Of a DNA stretch of 64,000 bases, positions 33,846 through 45,949 are shown in pieces. Source of the DNA: Spongilla lacustris. Its lineage: Eukaryota; Porifera; Demospongiae; Spongillida; Spongillidae. The DNA lies in contig OX442417.1 in the NCBI GenBank assembly GCA_949361645.1, positions 534,278-598,277 of the forward strand, read 5' to 3'. The translations under genes were made by a program, and so were the position numbers. Each line of letters begins with the position of its first letter. The first letter of the stretch is position 1. The notes beneath the pieces were generated by a model. It saw only the letters and a program-made list of their open reading frames with translations. It did not search any database and was not told the DNA's origin.

Positions 33846-34217
33846 TTACTTTTCCTTTCTTCTTTCCTTTAGGAGACTTTCTTGCTCTTCAGCGTCACGC
33901 AGTTCCTTCCATCTCTTGCTGGTGAGAGATCTCTTCCTTTTTTTCTGGATTTCTGCGCATAAACCCTTGAACCACAAGTGGACTGGCCTTCCATTTATAA
34001 AGGGATTTATGCGTCCATCTTCCTGAACCACTTTTTGTACAGTGTCACAGAGATCTTTCCTGTTGATTGGAAACCCCAGCATATTTCAGATACTTTATAC
34101 AAAATGAGGGCAACATGGTCTCCTCATGCAGCTTTAGTAAGCAGTGACGGCAGGCCCATTCTTCCATTGCCATCTAATTTGTCATACAATGTGGACCAAA
34201 GCACACTAAATGCATGA
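33846..34217 (-). pseudogene. Pogo/CENP-B-type transposase fragment
   Basis: The minus strand encodes LGFPINRKDLCDTVQKVVQE followed by DGRINPFINGRP and WFKG. This resembles the helix-turn-helix region of pogo- and CENP-B-like transposases (GFPVNRKDL..NPF..GRPG..WF). A frame change occurs just upstream and stops appear nearby, so only a fragment survives. No DDE catalytic part was recognised. Confidence 0.5.
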
Positions 34218-35240
34218 AGGTGATTTCTGGACATATGACCTTCACACACTTTTTGCAGTGCAGATTCCATATTCTTTGAAGACTGCCTTCACAACCATGC
34301 AGGAATTTTCAAGTGCATGCGAAAGAAATCATTTGTATGTTCCAATTTTCTCTTCTATATGAAATACGATTGTACGTACATGTATTGTGCTATTATTATG
34401 ACACAGCCAGCAAACTGAGCAGATTGCAAAAATATTAAGTGTATTAGCTAATCCTACTTAGAATCTGCAAGGTAAAATATTCTTACATAAAATAAAATGG
34501 CATAGTAAAATATCCACTGAACAATAAACATTTCAGTTTGGAGAGCAATGGGTACTGCTAGTGAAGCCTAGTACATAGGAGCAGTAGCCGCCTGCACTGG
34601 TACAGAAAGCAAATTCGTATATATCACATAGGCCAATTGCAATATGCATGCATGCACGTAAATACGCTTATATCAGCCCCCATCCGAACACTGCTTCCGG
34701 CCCTCAGACTCACCTGCCGTGTACATAATAGCTTCCTTGCATCATCACAAGCTTCAAAACAATAGTCTTAGGTTCAGTTGTATACTTTGTTTTATTTGGA
34801 GTGTTCGGCACCCATGCCGAACACTCTTAAGTGATTTGAATTCCACTTGGAGTTGTTCGACAGCCTTCGAATTCCACCAATTCTTCACTGTTTTGTATTG
34901 TAAAATACTTTACTCTGTTGCACGCTAACTGGTCAAGTATAAAACAGCATATAAATATTATTTGAAACAGCTAACCTCGTTAACAGCTGGTTGCCCCTAC
35001 CGTACCTCTCACCGTTTGACGCGCCATTTTGACCAAAATTAGGCATAGGTAAACACAATAAATTATAATTCACGAATAATATTTTTCTGTACAATGTAAA
35101 ATGTACTCTCTGATTATACACTCATTGGAGAACATTTTTCAGCCTGTGTTGGAATTTTCAAGCTTCAGGTAAGCCTTTGCACCTCATTTGAATCGTAGAC
35201 TGCCGAACACTCCCCCCTGCCGAACTTACCTTACGCTACC

Positions 35241-35567
35241 CTAGATCATGTGTGCTGAATGCAATGCAGAATGTGTGACAAATATAAACAGAAGTTTAGC
35301 TAATTTAAGTCAGTGAAGTACACAGCAGCGTGTATCGAAGGAATTCCTTCATTATCATAGCACACCCTGTGCTATGGGTGTGCTATACATGTATACCTAG
35401 TGGCTATGGGTAAATGAAGCTTGAACAGGTTGTCGTCAATATTGTGGTCGATTGCATGTTGAAAGTCATCTATGTGTAAAATTATACCGCAGCTATCTAC
35501 ATAATTATAAGCTTCCACTGGATCTTTTGCATACTATAATATAGATTCACTAAAAGGCCTGGGTACT
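35241..35567. other. Gene-free stretch
   Basis: Contains a short palindrome around TAGCACACCCTGTGCTA (about 35359). No gene or known element was recognised. Confidence 0.5.
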
Positions 35568-35955
35568 GGAACTGCCAGGAGTGTACCTGTTGATTGGTGT
35601 TGATTGGGTTGGTTTCCAATCCCTTACCTCTAATATCTATGCTTTTATCCACAATTACCAGTTAATTAAATGCTTTTGGTTAACTTATAAGCAATTTTCC
35701 TTGATTGTGAAACACCCTGTATAACAATTACATATATATGTACATGTAGGTTTGCTACCCACTATACATATAACACAAGTACATATGGTCTTGGGGTACT
35801 GGTGATATGTGATCTTGGGGTACCTGGTGATATGTGCTCTTGGGGTACCTGGTGATATGTGCTCTTGGAGTACCTGGTGATATGTGATCTTGGGGTACCT
35901 GGTGATATGTGATCTTGGGGTACCTGGTGATATGTGCTCTTGGGGTAACTGGTAT
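35568..35955. repeat. Right arm of large inverted repeat with minisatellite
   Basis: Reverse complement of the left arm (27521-27745), including GGTTTCCAATCCC and TTGTGAAACACCCTG. It is followed by six to seven reversed 25-bp minisatellite units (35790-35955). The arms differ in unit number. Confidence 0.75.
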
Positions 35956-36925
35956 TACCTCTAATATCTATGATAAAAGTTCTAACAGCATGCAAGCAAA
36001 AGAAGACATGCTGGTGAAATAAAATTAATATAAACTTTTTAATGGTTAATTAATGTGCCAAGACCCCTATTCATGTTAATAATTGTAGGTTTGGTAGTTA
36101 GTTAAAAGCTACAAACTGTACTTAATTAGCTGCTTCCATTTAGAAGTTATTCAAGATTGAAGTCTTGATTTTTTTTATTTTTGCAATGTACTTGATTTAG
36201 GGGCCATTGTATCTCAATTTAGTGGTTTGAATTTATTAACACTGCGTCCGCGAGTAAAGTGAGTAAATTTGGGCCGTTTTGGGGGGAAGCAAAAAAAAAT
36301 AAAAGGTCCGCTGATGAGTATTTATCTTTTCAATTTCAGCTTCTGTGTTGGGAACAATGAAGATGGACCGTCAGGAGGAAGAGAAGAGTTTTTTGTATAA
36401 ATATTTATATTGTGTGAGTGAGTGAGTGAGTGAGTGAGTGTTAGGATAAGTATCGTATTGTTGTTTGTCCATTTATCCTGATGTAACTGTATTCAATCAT
36501 TACATATAGTATATAAAAAATTAATATTTAGTTTGTTTACATCATTTAAGCTCACGTTAATAGAGCATTTATCAACAATTTAAGTTAATTAACTGCTTGT
36601 GGTTAGTTTATAAATAATTTTCCTTGATTGTGGAACACTCTGTATATATCTAATTGGGAGCCAGAGGGGCATATTTGTATGCATGATTCCATGGTAGTAC
36701 ATAAATGGAAGCTCCATTTTTTTTTTGTAGACAAGAGCAATGAGTATGTTACATAAACCGGTACACAAGGGAAGTAGTACAGCAAACAATACACGTCACA
36801 TATGAGGCATATCCTCTATAATAGAGGGACATGGTAAAGAACTCTAATGTGATGATTGTGGGGCCGATTTCACTCTCCGAGAAACCTAAATTGTAAGAAC
36901 TGCTACATACCCACCCTTCATAGAT
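35956..36925. other. Gene-free stretch with microsatellite and partial arm copy
   Basis: Holds a GAGT repeat at 36413-36440 and a decayed third copy of the inverted-arm segment at about 36575-36645 (TTTTCCTTGATTGTGGAACA). No coding region is supported. Confidence 0.55.
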
Positions 36926-38834
36926 CAGTCCCATAGGTCAGTCCATTGCCTCCACAGGTCAGTCCATTGCCTCCATACCCCACCCTCCATAGGTAAGTCC
37001 ATTGCCTCCATACCCCACCCTCCATAGGTCAGTCCATTGCCTCCATACCCCACCCTCCATAGGTCAGTCCATTGCCTCAATACCCCACCCTCCATAGGTC
37101 AGTCCATTGCCTCCATACCCCACCCTCCATAGGTCAGTCCATTGCCTCCATACCCCACCCTCCATAGGTCAGTCCATTGCCTCCATACCCCACCCTCCAT
37201 AGGTCAGTCCATTGCCTCAATACCCCACCCTCCATAGGTCAGTCCATTGCCTCCATACCCCACCCTCCATAGGTCAGTCCATTGCCTCCATACCCCACCC
37301 TCCATAGGTCAGTCCATTGCCTCCATACCCCACCCTCCATAGGTCAGTCCATTGCCTCAATACCCCACCCTCCATAGGTCAGTCCATTGCCTCCATACCC
37401 CACCCTCCATAGGTCAGTCCATTGCCTCCATACCCCACCCTCCATAGGTCAGTCCATTGCAGGGCTACCCCACCCTCCATAGGTCAGTCCATTGCCTCCA
37501 TACCCCACCCTCCATAGGTCAGTCCATTGCCTCCATACCCCACCCTCCATAGGTCAGTCCATTGCCTCCATACCCCACCCTCCATAGGTCAATCCATTGC
37601 CTCCATACCCCACCCTCCATAGGTAAGTCCATTGCCTCCATACCCCACCCTCCATAGGTCAGTCCATTGCCTCCATACCCCACCCTCTATAGGTCAGTCC
37701 ATTGCCTCCATACCCCACCCTCCATAGGTCAGTCCATTGCCTCCATACCCCACCCTCCATAGGTCAGTCCATTGCCTCCATACCCCACCCTCTATAGGTC
37801 AGTCCATTGCCTCCATACCCCACCCTCCATAGGTCAGTCCATTGCCTCCATACCCCACCCTCCATAGGTCAGTCCATTGCCTCCATACCCCACCCTCCAT
37901 AGGTCAGTCCATTGCCTCCATACCCCACCCTCCATAGGTCAGTCCATTGCCTCCATACCCCACCCTCCATAGGTCAGTCCATTGCCTCCATACCCCACCC
38001 TCCATAGGTCAGTCCATTGCCTCCATACCCCACCCTCCATAGGTCAGTCCATTGCCTCCATACCCCACCCTCCATAGGTCAGTCCATTGCCTTCATACCC
38101 CACCCTCCATAGGTCAGTCCATTGCCTCCATACTCCACCCTCCATAGGTCAGTCCATTGCCTCCATACCCCACCCTCCATAGGTCAGTCCATTGCCTCCA
38201 TACCCCACCCTCCATAGGGCAGTCCATTGCCTCCATACCCCACCCTCCATAGGTCAGTCCATTGCCTCCATACCCTACCCTCCATAGGTCAGTCCATTGC
38301 CTCCATACCCCACCCTCCATAGGTCAGTCCATTGCCTCCATACCCCACCCTCCATAGGTCAGTCCATTGCCTCCATACCCCACCCTCCATAGGTAAGTCC
38401 ATTGCCTCCATACCCCACCCTCCATAGGTCAGTCCATTGCCTCCATACCCCACCCTTCATAGGTCAGTCCATTGCCTCCATACCCCACCCTCCATAGGTC
38501 AGTCCATTGCCTCCATACCCCACCCTCCATAGATCAGTCCATTGCCTCCACACCCCACCCTCCATAGGTCAGTCCATTGCCTCCATACCCCACCCTCCAT
38601 AGGTCAGTCCATTGCCTCCATACCCCACCCTCCATAGGTCAGTCCATTGCCTCCATACCCCACCCTCCATAGGTCAGTCCATTGCCTCCATAGGTCAGTC
38701 CATTGCCTCCATACCCCACCCTCCATAGGGCAGTCCATTGCCTCCATACCCCACCCTCCATAGGTCAGTCCATTGCCTCCATACCCCACCCTCCATAGGT
38801 CAGTCCATTGCCTTCATACCCCACCCTTCATAGG
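36926..38834. repeat. 35-bp minisatellite, about 54 copies
   Basis: The unit is TCCATAGGTCAGTCCATTGC plus CTCCATACCCCACCC. Units are highly uniform with scattered variants. A TCAA variant recurs at 37080, 37220 and 37360, that is every four units. The array ends about 300 bp downstream of the Death exon of gene B. Open frames inside it are by-products of the repeat. Confidence 0.95.
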
Positions 38835-39138
38835 CCTATAGTGGCCACTGCCTCTCTAGCAATGTGAGGACACACTAAAAAAGTGAGTGCTGCTGTCATG
38901 ACTACAGATGGGAACAAGCAGCCTCTGGTTCAGCTGACAGTACCATGCACACTACATCTGACATGTGAAACTGTTTAATCTAACACTTAAAGCCACTGCA
39001 GGTGTATGAAACTCATTCAATTCCTCGAAAAATGACAGGTAGCCATCATATTCCAATTGGAAAGTACTTGTACAACACTGCTATATAATACAAACATTTA
39101 CAGTGCTCATAGATCAGATAACAGAGGTCTTAGAATGG

Positions 39139-42100
39139 TCAGTTTGTGATCCAGGAGGTCAGATCATTAGATAACTGGACTTCACCAACACTAGCACACC
39201 TCAACACACCAATGATTGTCCTCCAGGTGTAAGGAGGTGATCCACGTCTCTTCCACACACCAAACATCTCAATATATGCTCTGTGGTGGTCCTCCAGGCT
39301 TGGATGGTGTGGGCCTATCACTTGAAGCTCACCTAGTGTGAGGCCAAGCTGAATCCCAACTGTCTCATACTTGTGGGGAATCTTAGCTGCTACCCTGTCC
39401 ATGAGGTGTGGTAATGATGGCTCACTGTCCAGGGACATAGGAGCTGTATGGGGAAATGGAAGTGATTTGTAGCTACATAATAGAATTAGACCACACCCAC
39501 CTGTAGATAAGGTACTCTTCTGATGCAACCACATCAGCTGGTTCTCACTCAGGTCTCCTCTCTGACTTCGCATGATTGTACACCTCCATTGGTCTGACAC
39601 CACTACAGCCACATGAAGTGACTCTAAGGTACAATGCGTTCCTGCACATATGAAGGCATCTTCAAACTGGACATTATCGTACTTGAGCACACTACAGGCA
39701 CTCTTGATACCACTGTGGACAAGACCTCTTATCTCCCTACACACTTTGTTGGAAGCTTTGTTAACATGGAGTGCAATATAGGAGAACATGTCAACAAGGG
39801 TCACAATTTCTGTGGAGGTCCTTTGCTCAAATGAGATGCAGTTGCGATAAAGACACAATGGCTTGCCTCCATCCATGCACACCTGCCAACCAGATGGGTT
39901 GGCTGTCGATAAAAGATGGGCCACAAGACAGCAAAACAAACCACTAGGTATACAGCCTTGGGGAGGTCTGATTATAAGGGAAGTACTTTGTTGATAGACT
40001 TGGGTGGAGTCCAGGTGGGGCAGCAGAGCAGGCATCAAGTACTCACCATTTCTGACTATAGCTATTGCATGAACACTCACCAGTAACTCCAGCAAATCTT
40101 GTGGAGCGAACAGACCCTCTTTGTAGTGCTTTGGAAACTTCCTCAGTAGCTCCACTGACAACAGCCCATGGTCCCGAAACTTGTTCAAGTCACCTGTAAC
40201 TGCCACTCCCTTATCAGGATTATCCCTCAACTTGTGGTGGTACTCCACTAGTTCAGTCACCTTGGTGAGGACTACCTGGGGGTCACAGAACACTGTCTGG
40301 GGAAGAACCTCAGGGTAATATAAGAACACATTGTGGTGGACAAGATGGTGCAAGGCAGCAGAGAATGCATCTCCTTCAATGTGCAACCTTGTAGCACACA
40401 CTTGGCATTCTGCAAGGCTGAGAATTCCATCATGAGATGACCTTTGGAGGACAATTTCCAGCCCAAACCATGCTATTGGCTGCTTTACTAACTGCTGGGG
40501 AAATTTGGATATTATTTCCTTTCTTAGTACTTGGGCAACACGTCTGTCCACATCTTCAGGAGAAAGGCCATTCACAGCAAATATCAGTTCATCCATTCCT
40601 TCTCCATTGTAAAGCACACAAAAATGGTTGGGATCCAGTAATGCCTTGAGTTGTAGGTTCTTCTTATTGATAGACTCTGAACACTCACTTTCAGCATCTC
40701 GATGTGTTCCCACAGTGACAATCAGAGGATGAGCATTCTGTGAGTGAATTGCCCCAAGACAGTGTTGAAGGATCTGTTTATGAGAGAGAGATGATCGATA
40801 TGGTCTACCAACAGGCTTTCCATCTGCTCCATAGTACTCAATGGTGGGGCGATGTGATAGCTCTTCTGACAGCTTCAGTACAAATATTGTTACAGATGTG
40901 TTTTGTACAAACAATGGAAGGATATCATGGTACTGCAGTTGACCTCCACTATCGATGAACTGGATCCACTTTATACAAAATAGTTTCTTCTTGTCTACCG
41001 AAGGAGATGGCAGGTAAACCAGGTCAAATATTAACCATCTCTTACCTGAGGAGTGGTTGATGTGATGAATCAGCTCATCCTCTATGGCTACAGTCCTGCT
41101 CTGTTGTGTGGTATCCTTGGTGGTGTTCACATCAGCAGGTATGGGGTCAGAGTGACTAACACCAGCTCCATCACTAGGTTCACTAATGGCCATCTTTGGG
41201 AGAGTGCTCACCACATCAGCCAATGATGGTGCCATGGATACACCACCTTTGATGGTTCCTCCAATAACACGCATCAGTGCCTTGTCATCTTCAACCACAA
41301 ACCAATCATCCTCCTCTTGTTCACCCACACCAGCCAGTGAACATGTAATGGCTCTAACAGGGTTGTCAGCCAGTCCTGTACTGACACGTTGCTTTGGAGG
41401 GTCCTTCTTCAGAAGGAGGTCTTTAAGGTGAGTCTTGCCAACACCAGCAGCTCCAAGGATGAGACACTTGGTCACTGAAGTTTCCACATATCCCTTGGTC
41501 ATGGCCTCCTCATAGAGCTGCCTGAATGAAGAATAAATATTGGATTACCTATACATACGTACACAATTGCGAATAAGCATTGGGTAAGTTAGTAATAGTT
41601 GTAGCAATTAAGGCTGACTCCATATGTTGAATAGACCACCAGTGCAGGGGCGGATCCAGGATTTTGGGTAAGGGGGGGGGGGGGGGGGGGTGGGTGTCTA
41701 ATAAATATATTCACAAGTGGGGTAGCCTCCCGTGACAGCAAGGGGGTCTGGGGGAGCACTGATACATGTAGCTCCCCCAGTCAGGCCATTCGATCAATCA
41801 CGCGATTAAATACTAATTAACCACGCATGCAAAATTAAATTTCATCCCTAGGAGGGTAGTTAGATCGATATAGAGTCACACCCCCCTTGGCTGGAACGAT
41901 GTGCAAGCTTGCAAATCCTACAACAGTAACATGCAGAAAGCTGCACATTTTTCATACAGGAAAGGGGGGGTCCGGACCCCCTGGACCCCCTTAAATCCAC
42001 CCCTGCAGTGACTCTTTCATAGATAACAATGAAAGGTTCCAGGGTTTGTAATAGTTACCGGGGTACATGTACATGAGGTTGACAACCGAAACCATTTCAC

Positions 42101-44441
42101 AAGTCCAGTTATGTGTTGGCACATCCTTTTGGTTTGTGGGTTGTATCTTATTTGACCTTGTATACTTTGAAGAAAAGTGAGAAGTGACTTTCCAGGTATC
42201 TTTCACTGGTAACCCATGTCCTTCACATCTGCATGAGTTTGTGGTCAATAGCATCAAGATGGCTGTCATGCTCCAAACAATTCTGTCATAGAGAGGAGAC
42301 TCAGAGCTTGACAACTTTGAGGTCATTTGCGATGCAATCTCTCAACGAACTATTGATTTGTGTTGTGTCTCTTTCCACAGCTATGTTGACTGAACAAAAG
42401 TTTCTTTGGCAGTCTTTCATGCACCATCAGTGTCTGAGCCATCGTAGCTGGCTTAATTTGATAAGGGTAGCTATACGTGCTTTTGGCACAAGATGATGTT
42501 TGGGATGTTAGCCAGTTTAGAACCCACATGGCCTGATGGATTGAGTCCATATGGAAACATTCAAGGCGATTTAGGAGGCGAGTAGTTGTGGTCCAGGTCT
42601 CTGCTCCATATAGTAGTGCTGGTAGAACTGCAGCAGCTTGGTAGACTTTATAAAAAGTACCCATTTGTTCTATCTCTCATGTTGGGGTTGGGGGGGGGGG
42701 GGGGGTATATAAGGTTGCTCAACAGTAGTATGGACAAAGCTAAACCACCTTCCCTGTTCCAACCAAGGTACACACATAACATACCTATAATCTACGTTCT
42801 GCACATTGGGGAAGAGTGTAGCCAGACCTGAAAATACTCTGGTTAGTACAATTTCATTTGCAGCATGACTTAATACCTTTCGCAGTGATCTTCAAGACCC
42901 TCTGACTGATCCCATCAACCACCAATAGCCTTCCATCTGACAGCAGTAGAGAGTCTACATAGGAACACTTAAATGGCATTTCACCAGTAGTAAGCTGCCA
43001 TTTCTGGTTGACAGAATCATAGGCACAGATTGCAGAAGTATCCTTTGATTTATCATTATTGCCTCCAATAGCAAGGAGCACACCATCCATCACACATACA
43101 GATAAACCATGGTATGGTACATCTGGTAGCTGTTTCCATGGAGATGACTGTTTGTCTTGGGTATGTGCAGAAGTCTAATGAATGTGCATTGTATGTTGGA
43201 GTACGTAGAAATGAATTTTGTGTGCAAATACATATACATACCATATGTGTGTTAAATGTGCACTGGACACAACGCGTGTATAAATGAAATGGACAACACA
43301 GTGTGAGCTAGATAGGAATATGTGTTATGTATGGTGTGTGCTAAAGTTGAATGGAGTAACAGGTGTGGTGTGTTTAAGTGTGTGTATGTCCATACTCTAC
43401 TGGGTGCATACACTGAAAACAGTGCAGTGTTGGAATCCATTCTCTAGAAGCTGACTCCAAGATGAGTGTGATGAATGTGTGGTGTGGACAACTGGGCATA
43501 TATGGAGACGGATGCATGTGTGTGCTGAGTGTGGCCTGTTTAGAAAACTGCACAAAAGGGTAATACAATGTTGCATGGGGTCATCTAGAAGTTGGCAAAT
43601 GTGTAAGGGTTCTGTGTGTCAATAAGTATATACATACTCATACAATGTCCACACATAGTGTGCATGTGCACACGTGTGTGCCTCCATCAGCAGCCCCAAG
43701 CTCACTGGAGTATGCTTCCTTGCTGTGTTGTGTGGACGTGTGTGTGTGTACATGCATGTGGACTATGCTCTGAGTGTGAACTGGTCAGTAGATGTGAGGT
43801 ATATGTGCTTGTGTGGTGTGTATCCCACAGGTCAGCTACACACACACGCTAAACAAAGGGACAGAGATGCTGCACAATGCACAGTGACTCACCAGGTCAT
43901 TGATGTAGGCACACCATACAGCTTTGCCCATGCTTGCACCTCCCATAATGAAGATCTGGTCTTCATGGACCACTGCTGACATGCGGTCACATGGCTCAGG
44001 AAGTGGTGGTCCTAAGTGCCAGGTCTGTGTCTTACCATCAAAAACCTGAACTTCAGCCAAGCTGCCCCCATCACCTAACCCTCCCATCACCACGAGACCA
44101 CCTCCACTAACACTAACTACACAGGACCCCCTACACCCTACCAACATGTCTGGCATGGGGGACCACTTTCCTCCTCTCCATAACATCACATTCTTACTAA
44201 CAACACCACTCTTCCTACCTCCCACTGCCACTAACGTTCCTCCGCACATGCCCAATGTGGCCCATGACAAGTTAACACCATCAGACCATTTCTTCCACTC
44301 ATCATTCCCATCTAAACTGTGCACACTTCCTTCTCCTCCCCACACAACACTTCCCTCCACCTCCACTAAACCACCACCACTCCCTCCTCCTCGACCAACT
44401 AGCCACCCAGGTACATTTTGACATGGTTGAAAATGAAACAT
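39139..44441 (-). CDS. Kelch-ROC-COR-Death protein (unit B)
   Basis: Exons 43893-44441, 42877-43174, 42785-42827, 41046-41521, 39501-40994 and 39139-39443, with phases 0,1,2,1,1. The protein is about 1,054 residues with no frameshift seen. Kelch blades cover 1-298. The ROC P-loop is GAAGVGKT, G3 is DSGGQ and G4 is THRD. The COR end is of the YQQSTSLIIRP type. The Death domain (KYETVGIQLGLTLGELQVIG; YTWRTIIGVL) differs strongly from those of genes A and C, although ROC-COR is nearly identical. The two short introns (51 and 57 nt) are multiples of three and stop-free, so the region 39139-41502 also reads as one uninterrupted frame; splice sites and the A and C paralogs favour splicing. This is the best-preserved copy in the window. 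Confidence 0.88.
41645..42005 (+). mobile_element. GGCGGATCC MITE (copy 3) with target duplication
   Basis: It starts CAGGGGCGGATCCAGGATTT and ends AAATCCACCCCTG, flanked by CAGTG on both sides (41640-41644 and 42006-42010). A 19-base G run lies near the left end. It is an internally deleted relative of 14789-15457 at the equivalent intron position. Confidence 0.85.
42290..42664 (-). mobile_element. Non-LTR retrotransposon C-terminal fragment (unit B)
   Basis: The minus strand encodes GTFYKVYQAAAVLPALLYGA, then ETWTTTTRLLNRLECFHMDS, then (frame-shifted) a decayed RLRWLGHV-type region. The LPALLYGAETW motif is a hallmark of the C-terminal region of LINE-like reverse transcriptases. It is intact relative to the interrupted unit A copy. 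Confidence 0.75.
42690..42705 (+). repeat. 16-base G tract
   Basis: An intronic G run in gene B, absent at the equivalent place in unit A, where the sequence reads GTTGGGGTTAGAGGGTGGGG. Confidence 0.85.
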
Positions 44442-45949
44442 TTTTTATGTTCTAAAGAAAAGAAGTTATTAATAGTTAATTCACAGACAGCACCACCTTC
44501 GTTTGGGGACCTAGCTAGCTCGTACGAACAACAGGTACACACCACACACACGTCATGCTTCTCTTTACTACATCGCACTCTAGTTGACACTACCGGACCA
44601 CCGAACGGCTATCTGGACGCTAATATCTTGGGGAGGTCGCTATTAAAACTATCGGCTACCTCGCTACAATTGCATACCTCAAGCTTCTCTGTCACATCAA
44701 ATCTACTAGGTGCTATGGCGACCCTTCCCCCACCTCTTATCTCTAAAACTACTGCAATGCAAAGGGATTAAACATGCGGAGCATAATTTATCTTCTAGCG
44801 CTCGCTCGCATGCATGCATTATTAGGCAATCAGAGCTAACGCGAAGTATCATGTGCCACGCCCTTTCGTCGGTAAATGCTAGGGCCGCCTCTGATTGGAC
44901 TGTCCAGATAAGTACTAGCAGCCATAACGAAGGTACAGGTACCAACCACTTCTGACCTCCCAAACACCTTGGGTAGCTGCAGGAACCATGTAGTCTGACG
45001 TAGCCACACCCACGCGCTTTGCTGCAAAGCGCGTGGGTGTGGCTGGCTACGCCTAGCTAAAAGGGGAGATCGTTTAAAACAGTCGGCGATCGTTTAATAG
45101 AGACTCTTACTATCTCTAACTCTGACATAAACTAGCTCCAAATAAACGCACTCACCGTTTCAAAAGGTTGCAAAACCCCTATCTATTATAAACGACAAAG
45201 AAATAATAAGTGCTAGTCAATTTATAGAAAATGTGCCAGAATGTTGCGCATGCGTGACAAAACTCACTTCCTGTATTTTTATCCAACTGTATACATGTAT
45301 TGTAACCTACCCGCATGGGCTGGTAAAGAGAGAGAGAGGGGGGTCCGATCATATTCACAATCAATTTACATGTACTTATCACACAATAAACACCCAATAA
45401 TACCGCGTACATGTACGGTTAACTGATTGTGAATACGATCTGGACCCCACCCAAGTCGCGCTCGACGTCGGACGGCCCTGGTCGGGTAGTACCCAGACCC
45501 TAAAATAGCGCCACAGCTGCGGTACTCTCGTTCCCAGACGTCTCCTAAGCCGGCACTCGGGTCGCATAATATTGGATCATGCTATAAGTACTGAACCAAA
45601 TATTGGTAACAAGTTTAAATTAACACTGACCCAAAACATTTTGCTATGTAGTAACTGGGTCCGAATTTTTTTTTGGATCAAAGTATGAAATCACTTCAGT
45701 ACAGAACTAGTCTCTGTACACTAGCTCTTGGCTATGTGTCACCCCATCATAGTGTGACATCACTGCATGGCCTAGTGCATGTGATGTGTCATAGCATGAG
45801 GCAAGATGTCAAGCATGACATAGCCATCTTTGTGCACCACTCTTCAAGACAGCATTCTCCTGCCTCCATGCCCATGCAAGGAACACAACACGACAGAAGG
45901 AAAAAAATGCATCGTGCACACTTATACCCTAGCCTCTTCCATGCATGTG
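44442..45949. promoter_or_regulatory. Upstream region of kelch-ROC-COR-Death gene B
   Basis: Collinear with 19258-20769. It contains the conserved acceptor tract, a near-perfect hairpin at 45000-45050 and the inverted-repeat MITE at 45338-45448. Promoter function is inferred from position. Confidence 0.4.
45000..45050. other. Strong GC-rich hairpin upstream of gene B
   Basis: GTAGCCACACCCACGCGCTT meets its complement (AAGCGCGTGGGTGTGGCT) across a minimal loop, with a GG bulge before the last CTAC. The unit A counterpart at 19780-19830 has one or two mismatches. It may be a transposon relic or a structured regulatory element. Confidence 0.6.

Larger units (their letters stand above)
28286..35240. 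mobile_element. Relic transposon with TGTTCGGCAG ends, interrupted by gypsy
   Basis: The left end GGTAGTGTTCGGCAGTTGCG is split by the gypsy insertion (28286-28294 continues at 33193). The right end reads CTGCCGAACACTCCCCCCTG followed by CCGAACTTACC, near 35200-35231. Without gypsy it spans about 2 kb. Internal TGTTCGGCA or TGCCGAACA words recur at about 33367 and 34801-34826, suggesting deleted or nested copies. It contains a minus-strand pogo-like transposase relic. Confidence 0.5.

Noticed and set aside
38114..38789. Open frames of repeated MEGGVWRQWTDLW-type peptide
   Set aside because: They are by-products of the 35-bp minisatellite, which changes frame every unit, and no conserved protein is implied.
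40995..41045. Treating 39139-41502 as a single uninterrupted 787-residue coding exon
   Set aside because: Consensus splice sites flank two short segments whose counterparts in A and C must be removed to keep frame.
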